A stretch of 64,000 bases of DNA from Ulvibacter litoralis (GCF_900102055.1 NZ_FNBA01000001.1:1017085-1081084), one strand, 5' to 3'. Counted from the first letter of the stretch, positions 46,565 to 56,240 are shown. Notes: generated by a model not told the origin, from the letters alone. Made by a program: numbers and translations.

Positions 46565-48874
46565 ATGAAGCATTTTGTAGTTATTTTTTTGTTTTTAGCA
46601 AGTCAGTTCACATTCGCTCAGAACTATGAGGACCGTTGGACCGACTATTTCTCGTATGTTTCAGTAAAAAGTATTTCTCAAGGGAACGACAAAATCTATG
46701 CTGCTTCTGAAAATGCTATTTTTATCTACGATCTTTCTACCAATGAAATAGAAACAATTTCAACTGTTAATGGATTGTCTGGTGAATCTATTTCTACCAT
46801 ACATTATAGTGAAAATAATAACCTTCTAGTTATTGGTTATGAAAACGGACTGATGGATGTTGTTATTGATGACGAAGAAAACGTACTTACCGTGGTTGAC
46901 ATCTTAGACAAACAAACCATTCCTCCAAACGTAAAACGAATCAATCACTTTAACGAATACAATAACATCTTATATATTTCAACGCAATATGGAATCTCTC
47001 TTTTTGATCTGTCTGCGCTAGAGTTTGGAGACACCTATTTTATTGGAGATCTAGGAACTCAAATAGACGTTGCACAAACAATAGTACAAGAGCCTTATAT
47101 TTTTGCAGCAACCGCTCAAAATGGTATCAAAAGAGCCATGGTAGCTGATGATAATCTTATCGACTATCAAAATTGGGATCCAATCATTCCTTCTGGAGGG
47201 TTTAAAGGTGTTCAAGTATTAGAAGAAGAACTTTATGTAGCACAGGAAAGCAATACGGTTTCTAGAATGGATGTGGATGGAGGACTGACCAATGTTGCGA
47301 ACTTTAGTGCTGCAATTGTTGGTTTTAAATCAAACAACAACATTTTAACCATTACAACCACCACCGCTATTCAAGCCTATTCAGTAGGATTTGTTTTAGA
47401 AGGATCGGTTACAAACATTCCGAATTACACCTATACATTGCAGTCGGGATATGCCTTCAAAGATACTTTTTATTTAGGAACAGCTACGCAAGGCATGTTT
47501 AAAGTTTCATTTAGCAACACGCAGGTAGAGCAAATTTTACCTGATGGTCCGTTGTTGAATAAACCGTTTGCTATAGACGCATCTCCAGGGCAGTTATGGG
47601 TTGTTTTTGGAGAGGTTACCACAACGTATAATCCAGATCCAGAAGACTATAGAGGAATTAGTAATCTACGAGAAGGAGTTTGGACAAACACTTCTTACAA
47701 TGAACTCTCAGACACTTTTGGCGGAAAAGTAATTAGTGATTTAGTGAAGGTAACCATTAACCCAAACGATCCGAATGAAGCGTATGTTTCATCGTTTAAA
47801 AAAGGACTACTTAAATTGGAAGGGCAAGAACCCGCTTTTTTTTACGATCAAGAGAATAGCGCCTTAGAATTACCAACCTTTATCAATCCGCCAGAAGCAG
47901 TTGGAATCCGTTTGTATGGCTCCGAATTTGACCGAGAAGGCAATCTTTGGTTTGTACAGTCACTTTATAATAATGGCCTTTTAAAATTAACACCTAGCGG
48001 ACAAATTCAAAAAATAGACATTACCTCTATTATTGATGGAGAAGGAGAACAAGCTCTTACCGATTTAGCCATTACAAGAGAAGGAAACATCTTTTTTGGT
48101 ACGGCACAAGGAGGTTTAATAGGGTACAATCCAAATAGCAACCGATTTAATAGAATACAAGAAGGGGTTGGAAATGGAGATATTCCTAAATCTAATGCTA
48201 GAACACTTGCGGTAGATAATCAAAATAGATTGTGGATTGGAACCAGCAAAGGACTTAGGGTACTTTATAATGTAGGTGGATTTTTTGAAGAAGACGCCGA
48301 TATCGATGCACAACCAATTATTATTTTAGAAGATGGAGTGCCACAAGAGTTGCTTTACGAATTGTTTATAACCGATATTGAAGTAGATGGTTCTAACAAT
48401 AAATGGATTGCCACTTCTACATCAGGCGTGTTTTACTTGTCTGCGAACGGACAAGAAACATTACTCCGATTTACAAAAGATAATTCGCCACTGCCCACAA
48501 ATAACGTTCAAGACATTTCGATCGACTCGTTTACTGGAGCGGTGTATTTTGCAACAACTAATGGATTAGTCGCATATAACGGAACTGCTACTGCACCAAG
48601 AGACAATCTAGAGAATGTATATGCTTTTCCAAATCCAGTGCGCCCAGGTTTTACAGGAAATGTAACCATAGACGGCCTTACTGCCGATGCGAATGTGAAA
48701 ATTACCGACATTGAAGGAAACCTTGTTTTTGAAGAAACCTCTGAAGGAGGAAGTGTGCTTTGGGACACAACTGCCTTCGGAAAGTATCGCGTTGCTTCAG
48801 GAGTGTATCTCGTATTAATAACGACAGAAGATGCGCTTGAAACAAAAGTTTCTAAAATAATGGTCATTCGATAA
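46565..48874 (+). CDS. porZ: PorZ-like type IX secretion protein, beta-propeller with CTD
   Basis: A 769-residue exported protein. A signal peptide is followed by NYEDRWTDYFSYVSVKSISQGNDKIYAASENAIFIYDL, the PorZ N-terminal opening, and two long beta-propeller-like repeat regions (YISTQYGISLFDLS, TREGNIFFGTAQGG, NRLWIGTSKGLRVLYN). The C-terminal 80 residues match a type IX secretion sorting domain: AFPNPVRPG, NVTIDGL and VYLVLI-type strands ending KIMVIR. PorZ works at the cell surface in delivering A-LPS to type IX cargo in Porphyromonas. It overlaps recO by one base, an association common in flavobacteria. Confidence 0.9.
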   Translation: MKHFVVIFLFLASQFTFAQNYEDRWTDYFSYVSVKSISQGNDKIYAASENAIFIYDLSTNEIETISTVNGLSGESISTIHYSENNNLLVIGYENGLMDVVIDDEENVLTVVDILDKQTIPPNVKRINHFNEYNNILYISTQYGISLFDLSALEFGDTYFIGDLGTQIDVAQTIVQEPYIFAATAQNGIKRAMVADDNLIDYQNWDPIIPSGGFKGVQVLEEELYVAQESNTVSRMDVDGGLTNVANFSAAIVGFKSNNNILTITTTTAIQAYSVGFVLEGSVTNIPNYTYTLQSGYAFKDTFYLGTATQGMFKVSFSNTQVEQILPDGPLLNKPFAIDASPGQLWVVFGEVTTTYNPDPEDYRGISNLREGVWTNTSYNELSDTFGGKVISDLVKVTINPNDPNEAYVSSFKKGLLKLEGQEPAFFYDQENSALELPTFINPPEAVGIRLYGSEFDREGNLWFVQSLYNNGLLKLTPSGQIQKIDITSIIDGEGEQALTDLAITREGNIFFGTAQGGLIGYNPNSNRFNRIQEGVGNGDIPKSNARTLAVDNQNRLWIGTSKGLRVLYNVGGFFEEDADIDAQPIIILEDGVPQELLYELFITDIEVDGSNNKWIATSTSGVFYLSANGQETLLRFTKDNSPLPTNNVQDISIDSFTGAVYFATTNGLVAYNGTATAPRDNLENVYAFPNPVRPGFTGNVTIDGLTADANVKITDIEGNLVFEETSEGGSVLWDTTAFGKYRVASGVYLVLITTEDALETKVSKIMVIR

Positions 48875-49593
48875 TGGTTGTCACAACCAAAGCAATTGTG
48901 TTTTCAGCTTTAAAATTTGGAGAAGCAGACCTAATCGTCACTTGTTTTACCGAAAAAGAAGGTGTTAAAAGCTATTTACTTCGAGGCGTATTGAAGTCTA
49001 AAAAAGGAAAATTAAAAGCTTCTTACTTCCAACCATTAACCCAATTAGAAATTGTAGCCTTTCATAAAAATAAAGGGACGCTAGAACGGATGCAAGAAGC
49101 AAAGGTTTTTTTGCCCTACCAAAGTTTACATACTAATGTGGTAAAAACGGGCGTGGTAATGTTTCTTTCTGAAATGCTTAAAAATTGCATTAAAGAAGAG
49201 GAACCCAATCCAGATTTATACGAATACCTCGAAAATGCGTTTGTTTGGCTCGACAATCATGATGACATCGCAAACTTTCATATTCTTTTTTTACTGAAGC
49301 TTTCAGCACATTTAGGGTTCTTTCCAGATACTTCAACAATTGAAGCTCACTATTTTAATTTATTAGAGGGCTGTTTTCAGCAAAATAAAACCAATTCGTA
49401 TTGCGAAAATGAGGCGGTAGTTCGTGATTTTAAGCCTTTTTTCGGCATAAATTTTGATGCCATCTCGCAGATTAAACTAACCAAAAAAGCCCGTTTAGAT
49501 GTTCTAAACATGTTGTTGCAGTACTACCAATTACATGTTCAAGGATACGCTAAGCCTAAATCTCTTTTGGTGCTCAACCAACTATTTAACTAA
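48874..49593 (+). CDS. recO: DNA repair protein RecO
   Basis: A 239-residue RecO, which helps RecF and RecR load RecA. The OB-fold N-terminus TKAIVFSALKFGEADLIVTCFTEKEGVKSYLLRGV is typical. The Bacteroidota form lacks the zinc-finger cysteines seen in some other groups. It overlaps the PorZ gene by one base (TAATG) and precedes a TonB receptor gene by three bases, so it is transcribed within that run. Confidence 0.94.
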   Translation: MVVTTKAIVFSALKFGEADLIVTCFTEKEGVKSYLLRGVLKSKKGKLKASYFQPLTQLEIVAFHKNKGTLERMQEAKVFLPYQSLHTNVVKTGVVMFLSEMLKNCIKEEEPNPDLYEYLENAFVWLDNHDDIANFHILFLLKLSAHLGFFPDTSTIEAHYFNLLEGCFQQNKTNSYCENEAVVRDFKPFFGINFDAISQIKLTKKARLDVLNMLLQYYQLHVQGYAKPKSLLVLNQLFN

Positions 49594-49596
49594 CCT

Positions 49597-52002
49597 ATGA
49601 GATTTTTAGTATTTCTATCACTAGCGCTTTTTTCAGTCATTACAAGTGCTCAAACCATCCAAGTTCTAGATCAAAATACCCAACAACCTATTTCTGGAGT
49701 GGCAATTTTTAATCATGAAAAAACCAAAAGTGGTGTTACCGATTTTGACGGCTTTGTGAGTATTTCAAACTTTGAAGCTTCAGAAGAAATTACGTTTCAA
49801 CACATTTCACACGTTTTGCTACGGTTTACTAAAAAAGAAATTCAAGACGGTGGTGGAATCGTATATCTTTCCGAAGATGCCAGCAAGCTAGATGAGATTG
49901 TGCTTTCTGTTTCAAAATTTGGTCAACAAAAACGGGACATTCCGCAGCAAGTTTTAAGCGTAACAAGTGACGATGTTCTTTTTTCGAATCCGCAAACCGC
50001 TGCCGATTTATTAAAAAGTACAGGACAAGTATATATTCAAAAAAGTCAGTTGGGTGGCGGAAGCCCAAACATTCGTGGTTTTTCGACCAATCGATTGCTA
50101 ATTACAGTGGATGGCGTTCGTTTTAATACGGCAATTTTTAGAAGCGGAAATGTGCAAAATGTAATTTCTATCGATCCTTTTTCTGTGGAAAGTACCGAAG
50201 TGGTTTTAGGACCTGGATCTGTTGTATATGGAAGTGATGCGGTTGGAGGAGTGATGAATTTTTATACCAAGAAACCTAAATTTTCTTTTGTTGAAGGGAC
50301 TTCGGTATCCGGAACTGCGGCGGCGAGATATGCAACGGCAAGTGAAGAAAAAACAGGGCATTTCGATTTCAATATCGGTACCAAAGAGTGGGCGTTTTTA
50401 ACAAGTGTGACTTATAGTGATTTTGGAGATCTTAGAATGGGAAGTAACGGCCCGGACGATTATTTAAGAAACGAATACGCCGCAACCATAAATGGAGAAG
50501 ATGTAGAGGTTATAAACGATAATCCGTTGGTGCAAGTAGCCACAGGATATCATCAAATTAATACGATGCAAAAGGTGCGTTATATGCCTTCTGAAAAATG
50601 GGATTTTAATCTAGGCTTATTTTATACAACAACGGGAGATTACCCGAGATACGATCGTTTAATTCGCAAGAAAGACGGAAATCTTCGTGCTGCCGAGTGG
50701 TATTATGGTCCGCAAGAATGGCTTTCTGGAAATTTTCAAGCGCGAAATACTGCCTATGCTGGTGGTATTTATGACGAAAGTTTGATAACCGTTTCGTATC
50801 AACGTTTCAAAGAAAGCAGACACGATCGGGATTTTGGAAAAACAACCTTGTTTGAAACGGAAGAAAATGTTTCAGCGTATAGTGCTGCGTGGGATTTTGA
50901 GAAAGATTTTACAAACGGGAAGTTCAACTATGGAGTGGAGTATGTGTACAACAAAGTACATTCCGAAGGAAAACAAACAGAAATTACCAACGGAATTTCA
51001 ACACCTGACGCCTCTCGCTATCCAGACGGATCTAGCTGGCAATCGATGGCTGCGTACAGTAGTTTGCAGTATAATTTAGCTGAAAAATTATCGCTTCAAG
51101 GAGGATTGCGCTACAACCATATTATTGTAGCTGCTAGTTTTGAAGATGGGTTTTACGACTTACCTTTTGAAGAAGCAAATATCAATACAGGTGCTTTAAC
51201 AGGAAGCATCGGACTTGCATGGAATCCTAGTAAAACGTTAGGATGGCGTGCCAATTTCGGAACCGCATTTAGAGCTCCGAATATAGATGATGTTGGGAAG
51301 ATTTTTGACAGTGAACCAGGAAGTGTTGTGGTTCCGAATCCAAATTTAAAACCTGAATATGCCACAACTGGTGAAGTGGGTGCTACGCTAAATTTCGAAG
51401 ATGTAGTGAAAATAGACCTAGCGACCTATGTAACGCACCTAAAAGATGCGTTGGTGCGTCGTGACTTCGAATTAAACGGAGAGACAGAGATTGAATACCA
51501 AGGAGAACTGAGCAATGTTCAAGCCATTCAAAATGCTGCCAAAGCGAAAGTGTATGGTTTTGAAGCAGGTTTGGAGGTTAATTTTTGTGAGCAATTGCAA
51601 TTTACGTCTCAATACAATATCACCGATGGGTTTGAAGAAGACGATAACGGCGAGCATTATCCGTTGCGAAGTGCTGCGCCACAATACGGTAATAGCCATT
51701 TGATTTTTAAAACGAATAAATTAAAGTTTGACGCTTTTGTGGAGTACAACGGACAGTTCGATTATCAAGATTTAGCACCGAGTCAGCAAGCAAACGATTA
51801 TTTATACGCCAAAGATAGTAATGGTGATCCGTATGCTCCGAAATGGCATACGTTGAATTTTGGTGCGCAATATTCGGTTACAGAAGCACTTCAGTTAAAC
51901 GCAGTGTTAGAGAATATTACCGACCAGCGGTACCGTCCTTATTCTAGCGGAATTACTGCGGCGGGACGAAATCTAATTGTTTCAGCAAATTATAAGTTTT
52001 AA
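49597..52002 (+). CDS. TonB-dependent receptor
   Basis: An 801-residue outer-membrane receptor. A signal peptide (about 1-18) is followed by a carboxypeptidase-D-like regulatory domain (about 20-95), a plug domain from about 120 (LLKSTGQVYIQKSQLGGGSPNIRGF-type), and a 22-strand barrel ending in NLIVSANYKF. RSGNVQNVISIDPFSVESTEVVLGPGSVVYG is the plug consensus. Its ligand is unknown; no haem-receptor or siderophore hallmark decides it. The gene lies three bases after recO. Confidence 0.93.
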   Translation: MRFLVFLSLALFSVITSAQTIQVLDQNTQQPISGVAIFNHEKTKSGVTDFDGFVSISNFEASEEITFQHISHVLLRFTKKEIQDGGGIVYLSEDASKLDEIVLSVSKFGQQKRDIPQQVLSVTSDDVLFSNPQTAADLLKSTGQVYIQKSQLGGGSPNIRGFSTNRLLITVDGVRFNTAIFRSGNVQNVISIDPFSVESTEVVLGPGSVVYGSDAVGGVMNFYTKKPKFSFVEGTSVSGTAAARYATASEEKTGHFDFNIGTKEWAFLTSVTYSDFGDLRMGSNGPDDYLRNEYAATINGEDVEVINDNPLVQVATGYHQINTMQKVRYMPSEKWDFNLGLFYTTTGDYPRYDRLIRKKDGNLRAAEWYYGPQEWLSGNFQARNTAYAGGIYDESLITVSYQRFKESRHDRDFGKTTLFETEENVSAYSAAWDFEKDFTNGKFNYGVEYVYNKVHSEGKQTEITNGISTPDASRYPDGSSWQSMAAYSSLQYNLAEKLSLQGGLRYNHIIVAASFEDGFYDLPFEEANINTGALTGSIGLAWNPSKTLGWRANFGTAFRAPNIDDVGKIFDSEPGSVVVPNPNLKPEYATTGEVGATLNFEDVVKIDLATYVTHLKDALVRRDFELNGETEIEYQGELSNVQAIQNAAKAKVYGFEAGLEVNFCEQLQFTSQYNITDGFEEDDNGEHYPLRSAAPQYGNSHLIFKTNKLKFDAFVEYNGQFDYQDLAPSQQANDYLYAKDSNGDPYAPKWHTLNFGAQYSVTEALQLNAVLENITDQRYRPYSSGITAAGRNLIVSANYKF

Positions 52003-52066
52003 AAAAGAATAGAAACTAAAAATTGGTTTGCTACATGTACTGTAGTATTTCATTTAAATTCGCGCG

Positions 52067-52957
52067 GTGCAATTATTACTACTTATCGGCTTAATTTTTT
52101 TAAGCGTTCTACTTACAAAGAAAAAGCTTATTACAAGCAATACAATCCGTTGGGCAACCCGATGGGTGCTCTCTGTTGCGCTTCCTGCAGTAGCGTTAAT
52201 GGCAATTCCTTCACTCGAAATAAACAAACAACTGGTGACGCCTATTTTGGCGCCTTTACTAGTTTTCTTTGTTTCTGCTGCGGTGTTTTTTATTGGGTTT
52301 AAGGCTATTTTTTCTTCGGAAGAACGTTTGGTTTTGGCACTTTTAGGCGGATTGGGAAACACGTCTTTTTTAGGGTTTCCGTTTATTAGTTTTTTCTACG
52401 GAATGGAACATTTATCGTATGCGGTGGTGTACGATCAAATAGGATTTTTACTATTAGTGACCGTTGCTCAAGTGTTTATTGCGAAGCAAAAAGATGAATT
52501 AGACGTAAAAGGAATTTTAAAACGAATTCTTTTATTTCCTCCGTTTATTGCATTATGTATAGCCTTATTTATTCCTAGCGATTTCTTTTCTGAAGCAATT
52601 ACTAGTATTTTAAAAATGTTAAGTGCTTCATTAAGCCCAGTCGCCATGGTGATTGTAGGATATCAAATTGCGATGCATGTAGATTTTGTTTTTACCAAGA
52701 GTATGTTTTATGGAATTGGGTATAAGCTACTTGTGGCGCCGATGCTTATCTTTGTACTGTTCTATTTTTTCAATGTTGAAACACAGGTTTTTAAAGTCAC
52801 GATTATTGAAGCTGCAATGGCACCGATGGTAACACCTGCTATTATTTTAACGAATTATAAAATAGCACCAAAACTTACTGCACAGATAATGTGTTGGGGA
52901 ATTATTTTTTCGTTTGTAACCGTTCCATTATGGTATTGGTTTTTAGAGATTGTATAA
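52067..52957 (+). CDS. AEC (auxin-efflux-carrier) family transporter, GTG start
   Basis: A 296-residue membrane protein read from GTG at 52067, as there is no earlier usable ATG in frame. About ten membrane segments are present; GNTSFLGFPFISFFYG and the C-terminal LTAQIMCWGIIFSFVTVPLWYWFL fit the family. Family members move organic anions; the substrate is unknown. It precedes a small basic ORF. Confidence 0.85.
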   Translation: MQLLLLIGLIFLSVLLTKKKLITSNTIRWATRWVLSVALPAVALMAIPSLEINKQLVTPILAPLLVFFVSAAVFFIGFKAIFSSEERLVLALLGGLGNTSFLGFPFISFFYGMEHLSYAVVYDQIGFLLLVTVAQVFIAKQKDELDVKGILKRILLFPPFIALCIALFIPSDFFSEAITSILKMLSASLSPVAMVIVGYQIAMHVDFVFTKSMFYGIGYKLLVAPMLIFVLFYFFNVETQVFKVTIIEAAMAPMVTPAIILTNYKIAPKLTAQIMCWGIIFSFVTVPLWYWFLEIV

Positions 52958-52969
52958 AAAGATTTAGAA

Positions 52970-53131
52970 ATGGCTAAGAAAGGAAAAGAGAAGAACACAA
53001 AAAATAAGGCAAAGCATTCTAAATTGATGCAACGAAAAACCGACAAAGCGCGAAAGGAAAAGAGCACCCGTTCTGAAAAATTAAAAGCGATTATCCAAAA
53101 ATCAAAAGAAAAAGAAGAAGGGTTGGAATAA
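52970..53131 (+). CDS. small lysine-rich protein (53 aa)
   Basis: An ATG-started frame of 53 residues that reads MAKKGKEKNTKNKAKHSKLM and ends KSKEKEEGLE. About a third of the residues are Lys. It lies 12 bases after the AEC gene on the same strand. Such a composition could be a ribosome- or nucleic-acid-binding peptide, or a chance frame in an A-rich stretch; the lack of internal stops is weak support. Function unknown. Confidence 0.5.
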   Translation: MAKKGKEKNTKNKAKHSKLMQRKTDKARKEKSTRSEKLKAIIQKSKEKEEGLE

Positions 53132-53255
53132 ATTTAAACAATCAACTTGTTTTTTAATTCATTGATTTTCAATAAAATAAAAGTTTACAAACGTTTACAA
53201 GCAACTTTAAACGAAAGTAAGCACGTACTTACCTATTCTCACAAAAGTCTCATCC

Positions 53256-53263
53256 TATGTTTG
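53256..53263 (+). promoter_or_regulatory. predicted -7 promoter element of ssb, TATGTTTG
   Basis: Matches TAnnTTTG, followed by CAGTG, 60 bases before the ATG at 53324. Nothing else was seen in the 190-base gap. Confidence 0.55.
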
Positions 53264-53323
53264 CAGTGTTGAATCATTCAGGTTCAATTCATCTTAACTG
53301 TTTAACATTAAAATATAGAAATT

Positions 53324-53659
53324 ATGAGCACACTTAAAAACAAAGTACAGTTGATTGGAAACTTAGGAAACGACCCAGAAATCATCACCTTAGATTCTGG
53401 AAATAAATTAGCAAAGTTCAATATTGCGACCAACGAAACGTACAAAAACAAACAAGGCGAGCGTGTTACTGATACCCAGTGGCACAATGTAGTCGCTTGG
53501 GGCAAAACCGCAGATATTATAGAAGCTTATGTCACCAAAGGAAAAGAAGTTGCTGTGGAAGGTAAACTTACCTCAAGAAGCTACGAAGACAAAGAAGGAC
53601 AGAAACGTTTTATCACCGAGGTTGTTTGTAATGAAATCTTGATGCTTGGAGGAAAATAA
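53324..53659 (+). CDS. ssb: short single-stranded DNA-binding protein
   Basis: A 111-residue OB-fold protein with LKNKVQLIGNLGNDPEI, VTDTQWHNVVAWGKTADIIEAYVTKGKEVAVEGKL and the late FITEVVCNEILML strand, all SSB features. It ends right after the fold and lacks the Gly/Pro-rich linker and acidic tip (DDDIPF type) that normal SSBs use to recruit partner proteins. In Bacteroidota such short SSBs occur as extra copies, so a full-length copy is expected elsewhere. A terminator follows and recQ begins 71 bases later. Confidence 0.93.
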   Translation: MSTLKNKVQLIGNLGNDPEIITLDSGNKLAKFNIATNETYKNKQGERVTDTQWHNVVAWGKTADIIEAYVTKGKEVAVEGKLTSRSYEDKEGQKRFITEVVCNEILMLGGK

Positions 53660-53669
53660 GAATCAATTT

Positions 53670-53705
53670 CGCCGTCGGGATACCTTGTTCCGACGGCGTT
53701 TTTTA
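53670..53705 (+). terminator. intrinsic terminator after ssb
   Basis: CGCCGTCGG (53670-53678) pairs with CCGACGGCG (53690-53698), loop 11 bases, then a T-run. Confidence 0.93.
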
Positions 53706-53730
53706 GTCTTGATTGTTTATTTTTACCGAT

Positions 53731-55845
53731 ATGACCCAAAGCAGCAAACTTCACGAATTACTTAAAGTCCATTTTGGATACGATACCTTCCGGCCCAATC
53801 AATTGCAAATTATTGAAAACGTGTTAAATGGAAGCGATACGCTTGCCATTATGCCTACGGGTGGCGGAAAATCGTTGTGTTTTCAACTACCTGCTTTGTA
53901 TTTGGAAGGAACGGCCATTGTCGTTTCTCCCTTAATTGCTTTAATGAAAGATCAAGTTGATGCACTTACCGCCAACGGAATAAAAGCGACCTTCTTTAAT
54001 TCGAGTCAGCCGCAAGCCGAGCAACAACAATCCTTAGAAGATTTAAAAGATGGAAAGCTAACGCTATTTTATGTAGCGCCTGAAAGCTTATTCTTGATTG
54101 AATCGATTTTGAGAGAGATTAAAATTAGCTTGTTTGCCATCGATGAAGCCCACTGTATTTCATCTTGGGGGCACGACTTTAGACCTGCTTACACCAAACT
54201 CGGAATTTTAAAAGCCTATTTTCCTCAAACACCTATTATTGCCCTAACCGCAACCGCCGATAAGGCAACCCAAGATGATATTATTACACAATTGGGTGTC
54301 CCAAATGCAGATAAGTTTCTTTCTTCTTTCGATCGTAAAAACTTGTACTTGGATGTTCGTTCGGGACAAAACAGACTCAAACAAATTTTAGACTTTCTGA
54401 AAAACAAATTAGACGAAAGTGGAATTGTGTATTGCCTAAGCAGGAAAAGTACGGAGTCCTTGGCTGCAAAATTAAAATCGGCAGGATTTAAGGCAGCGGC
54501 TTACCATGCTGGATTATCGGCTGACGACAGAAGTCAAATTCAGGAAGATTTTTTAAACGATCAAACGCCTATTATTGTCGCTACCATCGCCTTCGGAATG
54601 GGGATCGATAAAAGTAATGTTCGTTGGGTAATTCATTACAATATGCCTAAAAACATTGAAGGCTATTACCAAGAAATTGGACGTAGTGGGCGTGATGGTC
54701 TGCCCGCACACACCGTATTGTTTTACAGTTTTGCAGACGTAATTCAACTACGAAGGTTTGTACAAGGAACACCAACGGAAGCATTTCAATTGGCAAAATT
54801 AGAGCGAATGCAACAGTTTGCCGAAGCCTTAAGTTGTCGCCGTCGTGCCTTGCTTTCGTACTTCGGGGAAACGCTTGTCGAAGACTGCGGAAACTGCGAT
54901 ATCTGCAAATCGCCCCCCAATTATTTTGATGGAACATTGTTAGCACAAAAAGTATGTTCCGTAATTACGAGATTACGAGAGCAAGAAGCATTGGGAATGG
55001 TCATCGACGTACTTCGTGGGGCACAAAACGCTGCCGTCTTGGAAAAAGGCTACCAACAAATTAAGACCTATGGCGCTGCCAAAGATGTTTCTTGGCTCGA
55101 TTTGCAACAGTATATCATTCAGTTGTTAAATCAAGGTGTTTTAGAAATTTGGTTTCACGAAAATGGACGCTTGTTATTAACGCCATTAGCGAAACAAGTT
55201 TTATTTGAAGGTGCTAAAATTCAGTTGGCACATTTAAATCAACGAAAGGAAATTGCGAGTAAAACAGAAGCGGAAGAAACGAAAACAACCAGTCTTTTAG
55301 ATAAACTGAAATTGTTGCGTTCGGTGTTAGCCAAAGAAATGGGCGTTCCTGCTTATGTGGTTTTCAGTGATGCAAGTTTGAATGATATGGTTGAAAAACT
55401 GCCAAGCAATGAAGACGAGTTTGCGATGATTAGTGGTGTTGGACAAGCAAAATTAGACAACTATGCCGAATCCTTTCTGAAAGTGATCAATACCCATCAA
55501 CAAACGCTTCAGAAGAAACCTAAGAAGACCAAAAAGAAAGGTGCTAAAAAGGGAGAAACGCACAAAATTACCTTCGAGTTGTTTGAGCAAGGACTTTCCG
55601 TAGAAGAGATTTCAGAAAAAAGAAATCTTACAGAAAACACTATTTATGGACATCTCATGAAAATGCATCAACTAGGAAAAGAGATAGATCTTTTTAAATT
55701 GATTTCTTCGGAAGAGATTGAAACCATTCAAAACGCGAAGGGAAAAGTAGAAAATCCGGAGGCACTTAAATCGTATTTCACTCACTTTGAAGAAAAAATC
55801 CCATATTGGAAAATTAAGTTCGCGTTTTCACTTCTTGAAAATTAA
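53731..55845 (+). CDS. recQ: ATP-dependent DNA helicase RecQ
   Basis: A 704-residue helicase read from ATG at 53731. A superfamily-2 core holds TGGGKS (43-48) and DEAH (138-141, in FAIDEAHCISSWGHDFR); RecQ-Ct has the zinc-binding cysteines of SCRRRALLSYFGE and CGNCDIC; an HRDC domain is near 530-600. A final helix-turn-helix (about 625-670) with TFELFEQGLSVEEISEKRNLTENTIYGHL completes it. Together these unwind DNA in recombination and repair. It is preceded by the ssb terminator and followed by the leader-ORF region at 55.85 kb. Confidence 0.96.
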   Translation: MTQSSKLHELLKVHFGYDTFRPNQLQIIENVLNGSDTLAIMPTGGGKSLCFQLPALYLEGTAIVVSPLIALMKDQVDALTANGIKATFFNSSQPQAEQQQSLEDLKDGKLTLFYVAPESLFLIESILREIKISLFAIDEAHCISSWGHDFRPAYTKLGILKAYFPQTPIIALTATADKATQDDIITQLGVPNADKFLSSFDRKNLYLDVRSGQNRLKQILDFLKNKLDESGIVYCLSRKSTESLAAKLKSAGFKAAAYHAGLSADDRSQIQEDFLNDQTPIIVATIAFGMGIDKSNVRWVIHYNMPKNIEGYYQEIGRSGRDGLPAHTVLFYSFADVIQLRRFVQGTPTEAFQLAKLERMQQFAEALSCRRRALLSYFGETLVEDCGNCDICKSPPNYFDGTLLAQKVCSVITRLREQEALGMVIDVLRGAQNAAVLEKGYQQIKTYGAAKDVSWLDLQQYIIQLLNQGVLEIWFHENGRLLLTPLAKQVLFEGAKIQLAHLNQRKEIASKTEAEETKTTSLLDKLKLLRSVLAKEMGVPAYVVFSDASLNDMVEKLPSNEDEFAMISGVGQAKLDNYAESFLKVINTHQQTLQKKPKKTKKKGAKKGETHKITFELFEQGLSVEEISEKRNLTENTIYGHLMKMHQLGKEIDLFKLISSEEIETIQNAKGKVENPEALKSYFTHFEEKIPYWKIKFAFSLLEN

Positions 55846-55878
55846 TTTGGAAAGAAGTTAAAAAATACTGCATATTTG
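55846..55878 (+). promoter_or_regulatory. possible promoter for the first leader ORF
   Basis: TTTGG at 55846-55850 and CATATTTG (55871-55878) resemble -33 and -7 elements with C at the first position of the -7. Only 7 bases lie between the -7 and the ATG at 55886, so the transcript would have a very short leader. Confidence 0.4.
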
Positions 55879-55885
55879 CACCACA

Positions 55886-55996
55886 ATGAAAAACACAAAG
55901 TTACATATCGATCCAATAGGACTGAATTTTCAGTTTGAATATCGTGCGATGAAAGATTCGTTACAACGATGTAGGGCGTTTTGTACTAAGTTTTGA
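55886..55996 (+). CDS. leader peptide 1 (36 aa)
   Basis: A 36-residue frame starting at ATG 55886: it begins MKNTKLHIDPIGLNFQFEYR and ends RCRAFCTKF before TGA. No domain is present. The last codons overlap a sequence (GGGCGTTTT, 55974-55982) that can pair with the left arm of the following terminator, which is the layout of a leader peptide rather than a functional protein. The residues near the control point are Gln, Arg and Cys. It could also be a true micro-protein. Confidence 0.5.
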   Translation: MKNTKLHIDPIGLNFQFEYRAMKDSLQRCRAFCTKF

Positions 55997-56057
55997 AGTA
56001 ATTTACTTAAAAACACAGCTATAATTTGAAGCGCCCATTCTATGAGGCGCTTTTTTT
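55974..56057 (+). promoter_or_regulatory. attenuator-like terminator/antiterminator 1
   Basis: Terminator: AAGCGCC (56029-56035) with GGCGCTT (56046-56052), loop of 10, then seven T. Alternative: GGGCGTTTT (55974-55982) pairs with GAAGCGCCC (56028-56036) over 9 positions (two G.T), which would break the terminator. The upstream arm lies inside leader peptide 1. Between 56058 and 56240 I see only AT-rich sequence with no gene. Confidence 0.6.
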
Positions 56058-56240
56058 ATGAATTTTTTTTAGAAACTAAGTTTATTGAAGATTAAAAAGA
56101 AAAAATAGCATTGAACTCTAAGCAGCAGGTACCCAAACGATTGCAAAAAAGTTCAGATATCCGAAAAATTCGGACAGGGATTTAACTGCCTAATTCCAAC
56201 ATAAAACACTGATAATCAAATAAATAAAAGTTATTTTTTA

